From positions 1-24,364 of the forward strand of contig JBFELL010000021.1 of assembly GCA_041552135.1 (NCBI GenBank): DNA of 24,364 bases, written 5' to 3'. The position numbers and the translations under genes are program-made. Below the pieces are notes generated by a model that worked only from the letters and a program-made list of their open reading frames with translations, was not told the DNA's origin and did not search any database. The DNA is from SZUA-186 sp041552135. GTDB lineage: Bacteria > Pseudomonadota > Gammaproteobacteria > UBA9214. Positions 14,762 to 22,633 of this stretch are shown here, one piece after another. Every line of letters begins with the position of its first letter. The stretch's first letter is position 1.

Positions 14762-14870
14762 CTCTCACCCACTGAGGAGAGAGGCCTGGGGTGAGGGGGG
14801 AAGTTTGAATCGAAGCAGCTTCATTATTTCTCCCCTCATCCTGGCCTTCTCCCCAGGGGGGAGAAGGAAC
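14762..14870. repeat. Inverted pair of CT-rich palindromes
   Basis: Arm one (14762-14800: TCTCACCCACTGAGGAGAGA then GGCCTGGGGTGAGG) and arm two (14831-14867: CCCCTCATCCTGGCC then CTTCTCCCCAGGGGGGAG) are inverted copies of one repeat. Arm two contains CCTTCTCCCC-AGG-GGGGAGAAGG (14845-14867), a perfect 10-bp stem with a 3-base loop. No T-run follows, so it is not a standard terminator, though it may shield the end of the ParB-like transcript. Similar repeats of the CCCTCACCC/GGGTGAGG type are common in proteobacteria. Confidence 0.7.
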
Positions 14871-14922
14871 TGATGTTACCTGGCTCGGGCCCGGCAAGGG
14901 CAATTTACCCCGGGAGGAAACC

Positions 14923-16626
14923 ATGAACACGGCAAACAACAAGTCCGGCGGATTCCGCCTGCCCTTCCTCGAGGGAGTTCTGCCCATCAAGGGCTCGCAG
15001 ATCCCGACCGAACTCATCGCCGGTCTCACCCTGGCAGCACTCGCGGTCCCCGAGGTCATGGGCTACACCAAGATTGCCGGCACGCCGGTCATTACCGGTC
15101 TGTATACCATGCTGATCCCGATGGCCCTGTTCGCGATCTTCGGCTCCTCGCGACACCTGGTGGTCGGCGCCGACTCGGCCACGGCGGCCATTCTCGCCGC
15201 CGGCCTGATCGGGGTTGCGGCCACCGGCTCCGATGAGTACCTGGCGCTGGCGGGGGTACTGGCCTTCATGGCCGCCGGATTTCTCATCCTGGCGCGCATC
15301 ATTGGCCTGGGATTCCTGGCCGATTTTCTGTCGCGAACGGTGCTGGTCGGCTTCCTGACCGGGGTCGGCATCCAGGTCGCGCTCGGCCAGATCTCCGGCA
15401 TGCTCGGGCTGAAGGGTGGCGGACACGGCACCCTGCAGAAGATCTGGAACGACATCCAGCAGATCGACCAGGTCAACCTCTATGCGCTGGGTACCGCGCT
15501 CGCCGTGCTGGTGGTCATTGTCGGCTCGAAAAAGATTTCGAAGAAAATACCGGGGGCGCTGATCGCCGTGGTCGGTGCAATTCTCGCCAGCTGGGCGCTC
15601 AACCTCGGGTCGCATGTGCATGTCCTTGGCGAGGTGCCAAGCGGCCTGCCCCACCTCGGACTGCCGCAGGTCCAGTGGAGCTGGGAGCTGATCGGCAAAC
15701 TGGTGCCCACGGCGTTTGCCATGTTCGTGGTCATCCTGGCGCAGAGTGCCGCCACCTCGCGGGCCTACGCGGCGCGCTACAACGAGCGCTTCAGCGAGAA
15801 TACCGATCTGGTCGGCCTGGGGCTGGCCAACATCGGCGCCGGCCTGTCCGGCACCTTTGTCGTCAACGGCAGCCCGACCAAGACGCAGATGGTCGACAGC
15901 GCCGGCGGGCGCAGCCAGCTGGCGCTGCTGTTCACCACCGCGATCGTGCTGCTGGTGCTGCTGTTTCTCACCGGGCCACTGGCCTACATGCCGGAAGCGG
16001 TGCTCTCGGCGGTCGTGTTCCTGATCGGTGTCGACCTGGTCGATATCGAGGGCATGAAGAACATCTACGCCCAGCGGCGCTCGGAATTCTGGGTGGCCCT
16101 GATCACGACGCTGATGGTCGTGTTCGTCGGCGTCGAGCAGGGCATCATCCTCGCCATCGTGCTGTCGCTGATCGATCACACCCGGCGTGGTTATCGTCCC
16201 AAGAACGTGGTCATGGTGCCGGCTGAATCTGGCATCCTGCAGGCCCGTCCGGTCGCGACACGTGCCCAGGCCCTGCCCGGGCTGCTGGTCTACCGCTTCA
16301 CCCACAGCATGTACTACGCCAATGCCGAGCAACTCTCCGAGGAGATCACGGATTTCGCCAACAACTCGGAGCCGCCGTTGCGCTGGCTGTGTCTCGATGC
16401 CTCGTCCGTCGACGACGTGGACTACTCCGCGGCGGAGACGTTGCGTTCGCTATTCGCCATATTGAAGGACAAGGGGATTCGCCTGGTGGTTGCCCAGGTG
16501 CTGGACGATGTCAGGGAACAGAGTCGCTACGAACTCCGGCAGCTTTTCGGTGAGGATGCCTTCTACGACACCCTGGAGGACGTCATGAAAGATTATCAGC
16601 AGCAGACGGGAACAGAGGCCACCTGA
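14923..16626 (+). CDS. SulP family inorganic anion transporter with STAS domain
   Basis: A 567-residue inner-membrane protein. The SulP transport domain covers about 25-430: ELIAGLTLAALAVPEVMGY (first-helix motif), TPVITGLYTMLIPMALFAIF, GSSRHLVVGADSATAAI, then FVVNGSPTKTQMVDSAGGRSQ (the conserved NxSxTKTxxN/D-xxGG element) and AVVFLIGVDLVDIEGMKNI. A C-terminal STAS domain (about 440-550: LLVYRFTHSMYYANAE, LRWLCLDASSVDDVDYSAAE) is present. Family members carry sulfate, bicarbonate or other anions; the substrate is not determined. GGGAGGAA gives a strong ribosome binding site. No carbonic anhydrase or sulfate gene adjoins it. REPIN follows at 16640. Confidence 0.93.
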   Translation: MNTANNKSGGFRLPFLEGVLPIKGSQIPTELIAGLTLAALAVPEVMGYTKIAGTPVITGLYTMLIPMALFAIFGSSRHLVVGADSATAAILAAGLIGVAATGSDEYLALAGVLAFMAAGFLILARIIGLGFLADFLSRTVLVGFLTGVGIQVALGQISGMLGLKGGGHGTLQKIWNDIQQIDQVNLYALGTALAVLVVIVGSKKISKKIPGALIAVVGAILASWALNLGSHVHVLGEVPSGLPHLGLPQVQWSWELIGKLVPTAFAMFVVILAQSAATSRAYAARYNERFSENTDLVGLGLANIGAGLSGTFVVNGSPTKTQMVDSAGGRSQLALLFTTAIVLLVLLFLTGPLAYMPEAVLSAVVFLIGVDLVDIEGMKNIYAQRRSEFWVALITTLMVVFVGVEQGIILAIVLSLIDHTRRGYRPKNVVMVPAESGILQARPVATRAQALPGLLVYRFTHSMYYANAEQLSEEITDFANNSEPPLRWLCLDASSVDDVDYSAAETLRSLFAILKDKGIRLVVAQVLDDVREQSRYELRQLFGEDAFYDTLEDVMKDYQQQTGTEAT

Positions 16627-16639
16627 GCGTGCTGACTCC

Positions 16640-16708
16640 CACAGGAGCGGCGCCCTCGCCGCGATGAGATCCCGCTGCATTTGTCGCGCCGGAGCGGCGC
16701 TCCTGCAG
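16640..16708. repeat. REPIN after the SulP gene
   Basis: Unit one CACAGGAGCGGCGCCCTCGC then CGCGATG (16640-16666); inverted unit two GTCGCGCCGGAGCGGCGC then TCCTGCAG (to 16708). GCGGCG/CGCCGC stems are well conserved. It lies 14 bases past the SulP stop. Confidence 0.85.
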
Positions 16709-16773
16709 GCCCCGATCCTGGCCATAAACCCGCCAGCGGTGAACTGCGGGATTGAAATGAAAGCGTCATTGCC

Positions 16774-17102
16774 ATGAGCCTGGCACCCTATGGCAGGACA
16801 ATCGCCGTGTCGCTGCATATACTGGTCGAGCTGGCACTTATCATACGTGTCCTGCTCAGGCCGCACCGGCAACCGGCCTCACGCATTGCCTGGATCGTCG
16901 TCATTGCGGCACTGCCGGTGCTCGGGATCCTCGCCTACCTCCTGTTCGGCGAGGTGAATATCGGCCGCCGTCGCGTCGCCCGGCTACGCCAGGTCATCGA
17001 TGCAATGCCCGACTTCCCCGCGGCCACGCCCGGGGCCGAGGCGTGCCCCTGAGACGCCACCTGTGGAACAACACCATCGCAATGCTGGGCCCCCTGCTCT
17101 AG
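16774..17102 (+). pseudogene. Cardiolipin synthase remnant with internal deletion
   Basis: The first 92-codon frame (16774-17052) reads two membrane helices and a basic linker typical of the cardiolipin synthase N-terminal domain: VSLHILVELALIIRVLLRPH, RIAWIVVIAALPVLGILAYL, LFGEVNIGRRR, then QVIDAMPDFPAATPGAE and a stop. Both phospholipase D HKD motifs, about 370 residues in the intact enzyme, are absent. In another frame, from 17043 to TAG 17102, VPLRRHLWNNTIAMLGPLL matches the usual end of cardiolipin synthases (R-x-LW...N...L-x-PLL). So the two ends survive around a deletion near 17035-17045. Expression of a short membrane peptide remains possible but no activity is expected. Confidence 0.72.
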
Positions 17103-17238
17103 CAAATGAGAAATGAAGGGTCAGCTACTGAATCAAATACTCACCCCATAGTGATTACAAGGGTCAATACCTGACCCGTTATGCACTAGCGGTTATGATG
17201 TATCCGGTGAACGAGAATGCAACAATGAACACGGCGCC
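17103..17238. other. Short intergenic region with GGGTCA inverted repeat
   Basis: GGGTCA-ATACC-TGACCC at 17161-17177 is a small inverted repeat, and a further GGGTCA lies at 17118. It may be a relic of a transposase-end repeat or a weak operator for FUSC. No clear promoter is seen. Confidence 0.3.
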
Positions 17239-19428
17239 ATGCGGTGGCCCGCAATGACGCTCTCTTTCAGGACCAGGGAAGCCATCAAAACCGCCCTGGC
17301 GATGACCATCGCCTACGGCATCGCCCTGTGGATGGACTGGGACAATCCCAAGTGGGCGGGCTTCGCGGTTGCCATGATCAGCCTGGCGACGATCGGGCAG
17401 TCGCTGAACAAGGCTACCCTGCGCATGGCCGGTACACTGGTGGGCATGGTCGTCGCACTGACCCTTATCGCCCTGTTCGCCCAGGACCGCTGGCTGTTCA
17501 TCCTGTTCCTCTCCCTCTGGATCGGCCTGTGTACCTACCTGATGGGCGGGACACGACACCAGTATTTCTGGCATGTCTGTGGCTTTGTGTGCGCGATTAT
17601 CTGCATGAGCGCCGGTCCCGATTCGGCCAACGCCTTCGAGATCGCCATTTTACGTACCCAGGAGACCGGTCTCGGCATCCTGGTCTACAGCCTGGTCTCG
17701 ATCCTGATCTGGCCCATCAGCAGCCGCGCCGAATTCGAAGCGTCCGTCAGCAAGCTGGCCTCGACCCACCACCAGCTGTATGAGATCTACCTCGCCCTGA
17801 TGCAGGGCAAGGGGGATGTCGCAAAGTCGCAGTCGCTCAGGGTACAGGCGATCCAGCAACAGGCACAGTTCAACCAGTTGCTGGAGGCAGCCGGGGTCGA
17901 CAGCTACGAGATCCGGGAACTGCGGGCTGTGTGGCGTCGTTACCGGGGGCAGGTGAAGGACCTGGCTGAGACCCTGGAGCGATGGCGCGAAGGTTTTGCC
18001 GAGCTGCAGAAGCTGGATATGGCGCACCTGTTTCCCGATCTCAAGATCTTTGGCAATGAACTCGACCTGCGGTTCGCAGGAATCGAACGTATGCTCGCCG
18101 GCCAGGCGCCCGAACACCAGCCGGCGGCGATGGAGCTGGTGCTGGATAAGAACGCGCTACACACCCAGCCCCACTTTCACAAGGCGGCACTGGCCGTCAG
18201 CCGGCAGCGACTGCTGCACCTGGAGGCACTAACCCGGTCACTGTTTGACAGCGTCAGTGAACTCAAGGGCTTCGGCCGGTCTGTTGCCGTGACTGATGGC
18301 CCTCTTCCCCTCTCTGTCGGGTCCGGATTCGTACCCGATCCGGACCGGCTCACAGCGGCCACCCGCGCCATGCTGATCCTGTGGCTTGCCTGGCTCACCC
18401 TGATCTACGTCAACGACATCCCGGGCGGAACCGGACTGGTTACCATGGGCGTATCCATCGGCATGGTCCTGGCAACCATGCCCCAGCTGGCGGTTTCGCA
18501 GCTGTTCAAACCGGTGGCCAACAGCATACTCTTTGCCGGCTGCCTGTACATCTTCGTCATGCCGAAGCTGTCGAGCTTCACCGGCCTTGGCCTGCTGATC
18601 TTCGCGTTCACCTTCACCATCTGCTATGTCTATGCCGCACCGCAGAAGATGCTGGGCCGGGCCCTGGGACTGGCCCTGTTTATATCCATCGCCGGCATTT
18701 CCAACGAGCAGTCCTACAGTTTCCTCGTGGTCGCCAATACGACGGTGATGTTTGCCGTTCTGCTCCTGATCTTCGCCCTCACGGCCTACATTCCCTTTTC
18801 TCCACGCCCGGAGCGGGCAGTGCTGCGCCTGCTCGGCCGGTTCTTTCGCGGCAGCGAATACCTGATGGCCAGCATGCGCGGGGAACCCGGCCACACCCCG
18901 ACCCCGTTCAAGCGCTGGCGAACCGTCCTGCATGCCCGCGACCTGGCTGGCCTGCCGCAAAAAATAGGTGTCTGGGCCCGGTTCATCGACACCCGGTTGC
19001 TGCCTGGCACAGGCCCGGAGCATGTCCAGTCAATCGTGACCCGCCTGCAGGCACTTGGCAACCACATGCAGGAATTACTCGAGTTGCGGGGCAGTCCGCA
19101 GGCCGAGTCCCTTCTGCAGGAACTGCTCCCGGACTTCCGGGCCTGGCACCTGGGGGTTCAGGAGACTTTCAGGCGCTTGTCACAAAATCCGGCCGCCGGT
19201 GACCAGCAGGCATTTCGAACCAAGCTGGATGAGATCATGATTCGACTCGAGGCACGCATCCGGGAAGCGCTCGACAAGGCCCCCGAGGACCGGATCAGCG
19301 ACCGGGACGCGGAGAATTTCTACCGCCTGCTGGGCGCCTATCGTGGCGTGTCGGAGGCCCTGGTCGAGTATGCCGGCAATGCCGGGGGCATCGACTGGGA
19401 ACGCTGGCGAGAGGAGCGGTTTGCGTGA
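17239..19428 (+). CDS. FUSC family inner-membrane transporter (aromatic acid exporter type)
   Basis: A 729-residue FUSC protein, the inner-membrane pump of AaeB-like efflux systems. The first membrane block (about 10-160) contains ALAMTIAYGIALWMDWDNPKWAG, SLATIGQSLNKATLRMAGTL and LVSILIWPISSRAEFE. A cytoplasmic middle (about 165-370) is helical and charged. A second membrane block (about 375-510: AMLILWLAWLTLIYVNDIPG, GTGLVTMGVSIGMVLATMPQ; YSFLVVANTTVMFAVLLLIF) is followed by a long C-terminal helical region. Start may be 17239 or 17254 (GGTGG precedes the second). Partner genes follow on the same strand after 453 bases of repeats. Confidence 0.9.
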   Translation: MRWPAMTLSFRTREAIKTALAMTIAYGIALWMDWDNPKWAGFAVAMISLATIGQSLNKATLRMAGTLVGMVVALTLIALFAQDRWLFILFLSLWIGLCTYLMGGTRHQYFWHVCGFVCAIICMSAGPDSANAFEIAILRTQETGLGILVYSLVSILIWPISSRAEFEASVSKLASTHHQLYEIYLALMQGKGDVAKSQSLRVQAIQQQAQFNQLLEAAGVDSYEIRELRAVWRRYRGQVKDLAETLERWREGFAELQKLDMAHLFPDLKIFGNELDLRFAGIERMLAGQAPEHQPAAMELVLDKNALHTQPHFHKAALAVSRQRLLHLEALTRSLFDSVSELKGFGRSVAVTDGPLPLSVGSGFVPDPDRLTAATRAMLILWLAWLTLIYVNDIPGGTGLVTMGVSIGMVLATMPQLAVSQLFKPVANSILFAGCLYIFVMPKLSSFTGLGLLIFAFTFTICYVYAAPQKMLGRALGLALFISIAGISNEQSYSFLVVANTTVMFAVLLLIFALTAYIPFSPRPERAVLRLLGRFFRGSEYLMASMRGEPGHTPTPFKRWRTVLHARDLAGLPQKIGVWARFIDTRLLPGTGPEHVQSIVTRLQALGNHMQELLELRGSPQAESLLQELLPDFRAWHLGVQETFRRLSQNPAAGDQQAFRTKLDEIMIRLEARIREALDKAPEDRISDRDAENFYRLLGAYRGVSEALVEYAGNAGGIDWERWREERFA

Positions 19429-19439
19429 GAGGTCACTTC

Positions 19440-19640
19440 TGTCGGATTACGGCTTCCGGCCTGATCCCAATGGCACTCACTTAAGCCCTGCCCCTGGTAA
19501 ATAGCCACGGAATCACACGGAAGATATCGACATTGTTAATGAATATTCCGTTTTTTTCTGTGTGCTTCCGTGGCCAATTGAAGGTCAATGGGAACGACAT
19601 CACTTGAATAAGTGCCATTCGGCCTAATCCGACCTACCAG
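19440..19640. mobile_element. MITE-like element inserted in a palindromic repeat
   Basis: Outer imperfect inverted arms: AATGGCACTCACTTAAG (19469-19485) and CTTGAATAAGTGCCATT (19603-19619), 14 of 17 pairing. Inner arms: GCCACGGAATCACACGGAA (19504-19522) and TTCTGTGTGCTTCCGTGGC (19556-19574), 17 of 19 pairing. The element is about 150 bases and encodes nothing. It is bracketed by CGGCCTGATCC (19457-19467) and CGGCCTAATCC (19620-19630), 10 of 11 identical, which look like a target duplication within TGTCGGATTA...TAATCCGACC. The family of the mobilising transposase is not known from sequence. Confidence 0.65.
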
Positions 19641-19664
19641 GCTGGCGTGAGAATGCTATCGTAC

Positions 19665-19756
19665 TGTAGGTCGGGTTAGCTGCGCAGCAGCGTAACCCGA
19701 CATCAAAGTCGCCCATGACATGTCGGATTACGGCCTGCGGCCTAATCCGACCTACA
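19665..19756. repeat. Two second-family palindromes in opposite orientation
   Basis: 19665-19702: TGTAGGTCGGGTTAGCTGCG then CAGCAGCGTAACCCGACA. 19721-19756: TGTCGGATTACGGCCTGCGG then CCTAATCCGACCTACA. Each forms a long imperfect hairpin, and the pair is arranged head to head. Confidence 0.75.
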
Positions 19757-19784
19757 TGAGAGGCGTGAGGTATAGGATGCGTTT

Positions 19785-19807
19785 AGAGGTGCGAATTTGT
19801 TCGCGAT
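19785..19807. repeat. REP singlet
   Basis: AGGTGCGAATTTGTTCGCGAT: stem GCGAA/TTCGC between AGG and GAT flanks, same family as 22521 and 1999. No partner within 60 bases. Confidence 0.6.
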
Positions 19808-19881
19808 AGATTGCGTGCCAATCGAGGCAACATCGGTTCATGAATTAATTAATATAAGATGATAGAACTGACGGAATCCAG

Positions 19882-20094
19882 ATGACACCAACACCGCATG
19901 AATTCTCCATCGGTGGCGTTTACATGCCACCCCTGCTGGTTGCCGCGTTTTTCGGCGTGATCGCGGCCCTCATAACAGCTCGGCTGCTTAACCGCTACCG
20001 GCTGTCGCGGTACTTTTTTTATCCACCGCTGGTGTTTCTGGCGCTGATGGTAATCTATACACTAGTGATCGGCGAATTCATCGTCGGGATATAA
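19882..20094 (+). CDS. DUF1656 small membrane protein (AaeX-like)
   Basis: A 70-residue inner-membrane protein with two helices (PPLLVAAFFGVIAALITARLL; YFFYPPLVFLALMVIYTLVI). It begins with HEFSIGGVYMPP, the usual DUF1656 opening. In AaeXAB-type systems it is encoded next to the HlyD-type adaptor and the FUSC pump; its role is not settled. Start ATG 19882 is preceded by GGAATCCAG. It ends 3 bases before the HlyD start, so the pair is probably co-translated. Confidence 0.88.
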   Translation: MTPTPHEFSIGGVYMPPLLVAAFFGVIAALITARLLNRYRLSRYFFYPPLVFLALMVIYTLVIGEFIVGI

Positions 20095-20097
20095 CGC

Positions 20098-21225
20098 ATG
20101 GTTCCATCACAAAAATATCTGCTGACGGGGGTCATCGTTCTCATCGCAGCAATCTCGGTACTGCTGAAATACTGGGACTATGTCGTCAATCCCTGGACCC
20201 GGGACGGACAGGTGCGCGCCGAGGTCATCCAGATCACACCGCGCGTCTCCGGCCCGATCGTCGAACTGCCCGTTGAAGACAACCAGCTCGTCAAGACCGG
20301 TGCCCTGCTCTTCCAGATCGATCCGCGCACCTTCGAGGCCAGCCTGGCGCAGGCCAGGGCGCAGTATGACAGTGCCCGGGACAACTATGTGGCCCTGGAC
20401 AAGCAGGTCGAGGCGGAAATGGCCCAGGTGGAGGTCTCCCGGGCCGAGGTACTGCAGGCCAAGAGCACCATCAAGGAACTCGATGCAGAAATTGCGAAGA
20501 ACACGGCGGAGTACAGACGCCAGCAGGACATGCTGTCGAAAGAGGCGACGTCCCGCAAGTCCATGGAACGGGCCGAGGCAAACTACAAGGTCGCGCTGGA
20601 ACAAAAACAGGAGGCACTGGCCGGTCTGGTACAGGCAAAGGCCAGCCTGGCCCAGTCGGAAGCGGCACTTGCCAAGGCAAAGGCAAGTCGAGGCGCTGAG
20701 GGCGATGCCAATGCCGTCATCCGGGAAGCAAAGGCCGCAGTGGAACAGGCGGAACTCAACCTCGAGTTCACCCGGGTCATGGCACCGGTGGACGGTTATG
20801 TCACCAATCTCAATCTCAGGATCGGCAGCCAGGCCGTTGCCAATCAACCGGCGCTGGCACTGGTGGATGTCAACAGCTACTGGGTCCATGGCTTCTTCAA
20901 GGAGAATGCCATCGAAGACATCCGCAGGGGCAACAAGGCCGTCGTTACCCTGATGACCTATCCGGACACGCCACTGGAAGGTCATGTCGACAGCCTGGGC
21001 TGGGGCATTGCCCAGCAGGACGGCAGCACCGGTTTCGAACTGCTGCCCAATGTCAGCCCGACCTTCGAATGGATCCGGCTTGCGCAGCGCGTTCCGGTTC
21101 GCGTGCATCTGACAGATGTGCCGGAGGAGATCGCGTTGCGCGTCGGCACCACGGCCTCGGTGCTGGTAATGACCGGGGACAGTGATCATGAAACCGCACC
21201 GGCAGTCCCGAAGGCATTGCAGTGA
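20098..21225 (+). CDS. HlyD-family membrane fusion protein (AaeA/EmrA-like)
   Basis: A 375-residue periplasmic adaptor that links the inner-membrane pump to the outer-membrane channel. One N-terminal helix (8-24, LLTGVIVLIAAISVLLKYW), a lipoyl-like domain (VRAEVIQITPRVSGPIVEL; VEDNQLVKTGALLFQIDPRT), a long coiled coil (about 92-235, rich in Ala/Glu/Lys), the second half lipoyl (APVDGYVTNLNLRIGS) and a beta-barrel (YWVHGFFKENAIEDIRRGN). WTRDGQVRA is typical of AaeA-like adaptors. The gene lies between DUF1656 and the antiporter on the same strand. Confidence 0.92.
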   Translation: MVPSQKYLLTGVIVLIAAISVLLKYWDYVVNPWTRDGQVRAEVIQITPRVSGPIVELPVEDNQLVKTGALLFQIDPRTFEASLAQARAQYDSARDNYVALDKQVEAEMAQVEVSRAEVLQAKSTIKELDAEIAKNTAEYRRQQDMLSKEATSRKSMERAEANYKVALEQKQEALAGLVQAKASLAQSEAALAKAKASRGAEGDANAVIREAKAAVEQAELNLEFTRVMAPVDGYVTNLNLRIGSQAVANQPALALVDVNSYWVHGFFKENAIEDIRRGNKAVVTLMTYPDTPLEGHVDSLGWGIAQQDGSTGFELLPNVSPTFEWIRLAQRVPVRVHLTDVPEEIALRVGTTASVLVMTGDSDHETAPAVPKALQ

Positions 21226-21268
21226 AGACATCCACCTCACAGTGTTTACCGCAAACTAGGATCACCTC

Positions 21269-22489
21269 ATGTATGAAACCCTTGCCCTGCTCGCCCTGTT
21301 CGTCCTGGTGTACAGCGCCATTGCCGGTGCCGTGGAGCGAACCTGGATAAGCGGCGCGATCGTGTTTACCGTGTTCGGACTCCTGGTCGGCCCCATGGGC
21401 CTCGACCTGATGACATGGGAAACAGACCGGGAAACCATCCGCAGTCTGGCCGAGGTAACACTGGCACTGGTGCTGTTTACGGATGCCGCCGGCGCCGACA
21501 TGGCTGTACTGAAGAAGACCAAGGCCCTGCCCATGCGGCTGTTGCTGATCGGCCTGCCGCTGACTATCGCGCTCGGTTTCGGGATTGGCCTGCTGCTGGT
21601 CGAGACCCTGTCCGTGTTCGGTCTTGCCCTCCTGGCCACCATGCTCGCCCCGACCGATGCGGCACTCGGCAAGGCGGTGGTCAGCAACGAGGCGGTCCCC
21701 GACGAGATCCGGCAGGGACTCAATGTGGAAAGCGGTCTGAACGACGGCATCTGTGTACCGGTGCTCTTTGTCTTCCTGGCACTGGCGCTGGACCAGGCCG
21801 GCGAGGCCGGACCCTGGACCCTGGCCGTGAAACTCGTCGCCGAGGAAATCGGCATCGGTCTCATCGTCGGTATCGGACTGACCTTCGTGGCCGCGAAACT
21901 GCTGAAGCTTGCCCGCGCTCGCGACTGGCTGACCCACACCTGGATCCAGATCCCCGTGGTGGCACTGGCACTGGCCTGTTTCGCCGTCGCCCAGGTCCTG
22001 GGGGGCAGCGGCTTCATCGCCGCGTTCACTGGCGGCCTGCTGTTCGGCTTCCTGGCGAAGGATTTACGCGAGGAGTTCCTGCTGGCGGCGGAAGGCACCG
22101 GGGATACGCTGGCACTGGTGACCTGGGTGATCTTCGGCTCGGCCGTCGTAGGCCAGGCGCTGGGCCATTTCACCTGGCTGATCCTGCTCTACAGCGTGCT
22201 GAGCCTGACGGTCATTCGCATGCTGCCGGTGTTCCTGTCACTCGCCGGCAGCGGCATCGACACCGAGGGCAAGCTGTTTATCGGCTGGTTCGGGCCGCGC
22301 GGACTGGCAAGTATCGTGTTTGCCGTCATCGTGGTAAGCAGCGACCTGCCGAACACCGGCCCGATTGCCATGACCGTTGTCTGTACCATTCTGCTGAGCA
22401 TCATCGGTCACGGCATCACGGCCAATCCCTGGGCGAAGGCCTATGGGGAACGGCGGCGGCTTGCTGGGCAGGCAACTCGAAGCGGTTGA
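21269..22489 (+). CDS. CPA1-family cation/proton antiporter
   Basis: A 406-residue protein with 12-13 predicted helices, no C-terminal regulatory domain. Family motifs: VYSAIAGAVERTWISGAIVF, GLLVGPMGL, ALVLFTDAAGADM, LATMLAPTDAALGKAVVSN and NVESGLNDGICVPVLFV; the Asp of LNDG is the expected ion-binding residue, and APTD the partner. WFGPRGLASIVFAVIV is a late conserved element. Exchanges a monovalent cation for protons across the inner membrane. AGGA 8 bases upstream of the ATG. It sits 43 bases after the HlyD gene and 144 before the outer-membrane channel, so it is enclosed by the efflux genes. Confidence 0.92.
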   Translation: MYETLALLALFVLVYSAIAGAVERTWISGAIVFTVFGLLVGPMGLDLMTWETDRETIRSLAEVTLALVLFTDAAGADMAVLKKTKALPMRLLLIGLPLTIALGFGIGLLLVETLSVFGLALLATMLAPTDAALGKAVVSNEAVPDEIRQGLNVESGLNDGICVPVLFVFLALALDQAGEAGPWTLAVKLVAEEIGIGLIVGIGLTFVAAKLLKLARARDWLTHTWIQIPVVALALACFAVAQVLGGSGFIAAFTGGLLFGFLAKDLREEFLLAAEGTGDTLALVTWVIFGSAVVGQALGHFTWLILLYSVLSLTVIRMLPVFLSLAGSGIDTEGKLFIGWFGPRGLASIVFAVIVVSSDLPNTGPIAMTVVCTILLSIIGHGITANPWAKAYGERRRLAGQATRSG

Positions 22490-22520
22490 TGCATGTCACG
22501 ACAAAAACCGGATGGGATTA

Positions 22521-22586
22521 TGCAGGAGTGAATTCATTCGCGAATTGTTAATTGACCCGGCAATCGCGAATGAATTCGCCCCCTAC
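22521..22586. repeat. REPIN between antiporter and outer-membrane channel genes
   Basis: Unit one TGCAGGAGTGAATTCATTCG then CGAATTG (22521-22547) and inverted unit two CAATCGCGAATGAATTCGCC then CCCTAC (22561-22586). The two face each other across 13 bases. Confidence 0.85.
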
Positions 22587-22633
22587 GGTGTTACCTGCAA
22601 CCGTTGTTGCGACAGCTGTGAAGAGAGCATGTA

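Larger units (their letters stand above)
19429..19881. other. Repeat-filled gap splitting the efflux cluster
   Basis: No gene. It contains, in order: the left half of a second-family palindrome (19440-19467), a MITE-like element (19468-19619), the right half of that palindrome (to 19638), two further copies (19665-19702 and 19721-19756), a REP singlet (19785-19807) and an AT-rich stretch ATTAATTAATATAAG (19843-19857) that may be the promoter of the following DUF1656 gene. Confidence 0.7.

Noticed and set aside
14845..14867. Perfect 10-bp hairpin as a rho-independent terminator
   Set aside because: No T-run on either side, and it belongs to a repeat pair, so it is listed as a repeat.
14905..16332. 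Minus-strand open frame of 475 codons
   Set aside because: Antisense to the SulP gene, Gln/Asp/His-rich, typical mirror frame of GC-rich coding DNA.
20107..21240. Minus-strand open frame of 377 codons
   Set aside because: Antisense to the HlyD gene, which has clear lipoyl and coiled-coil features.
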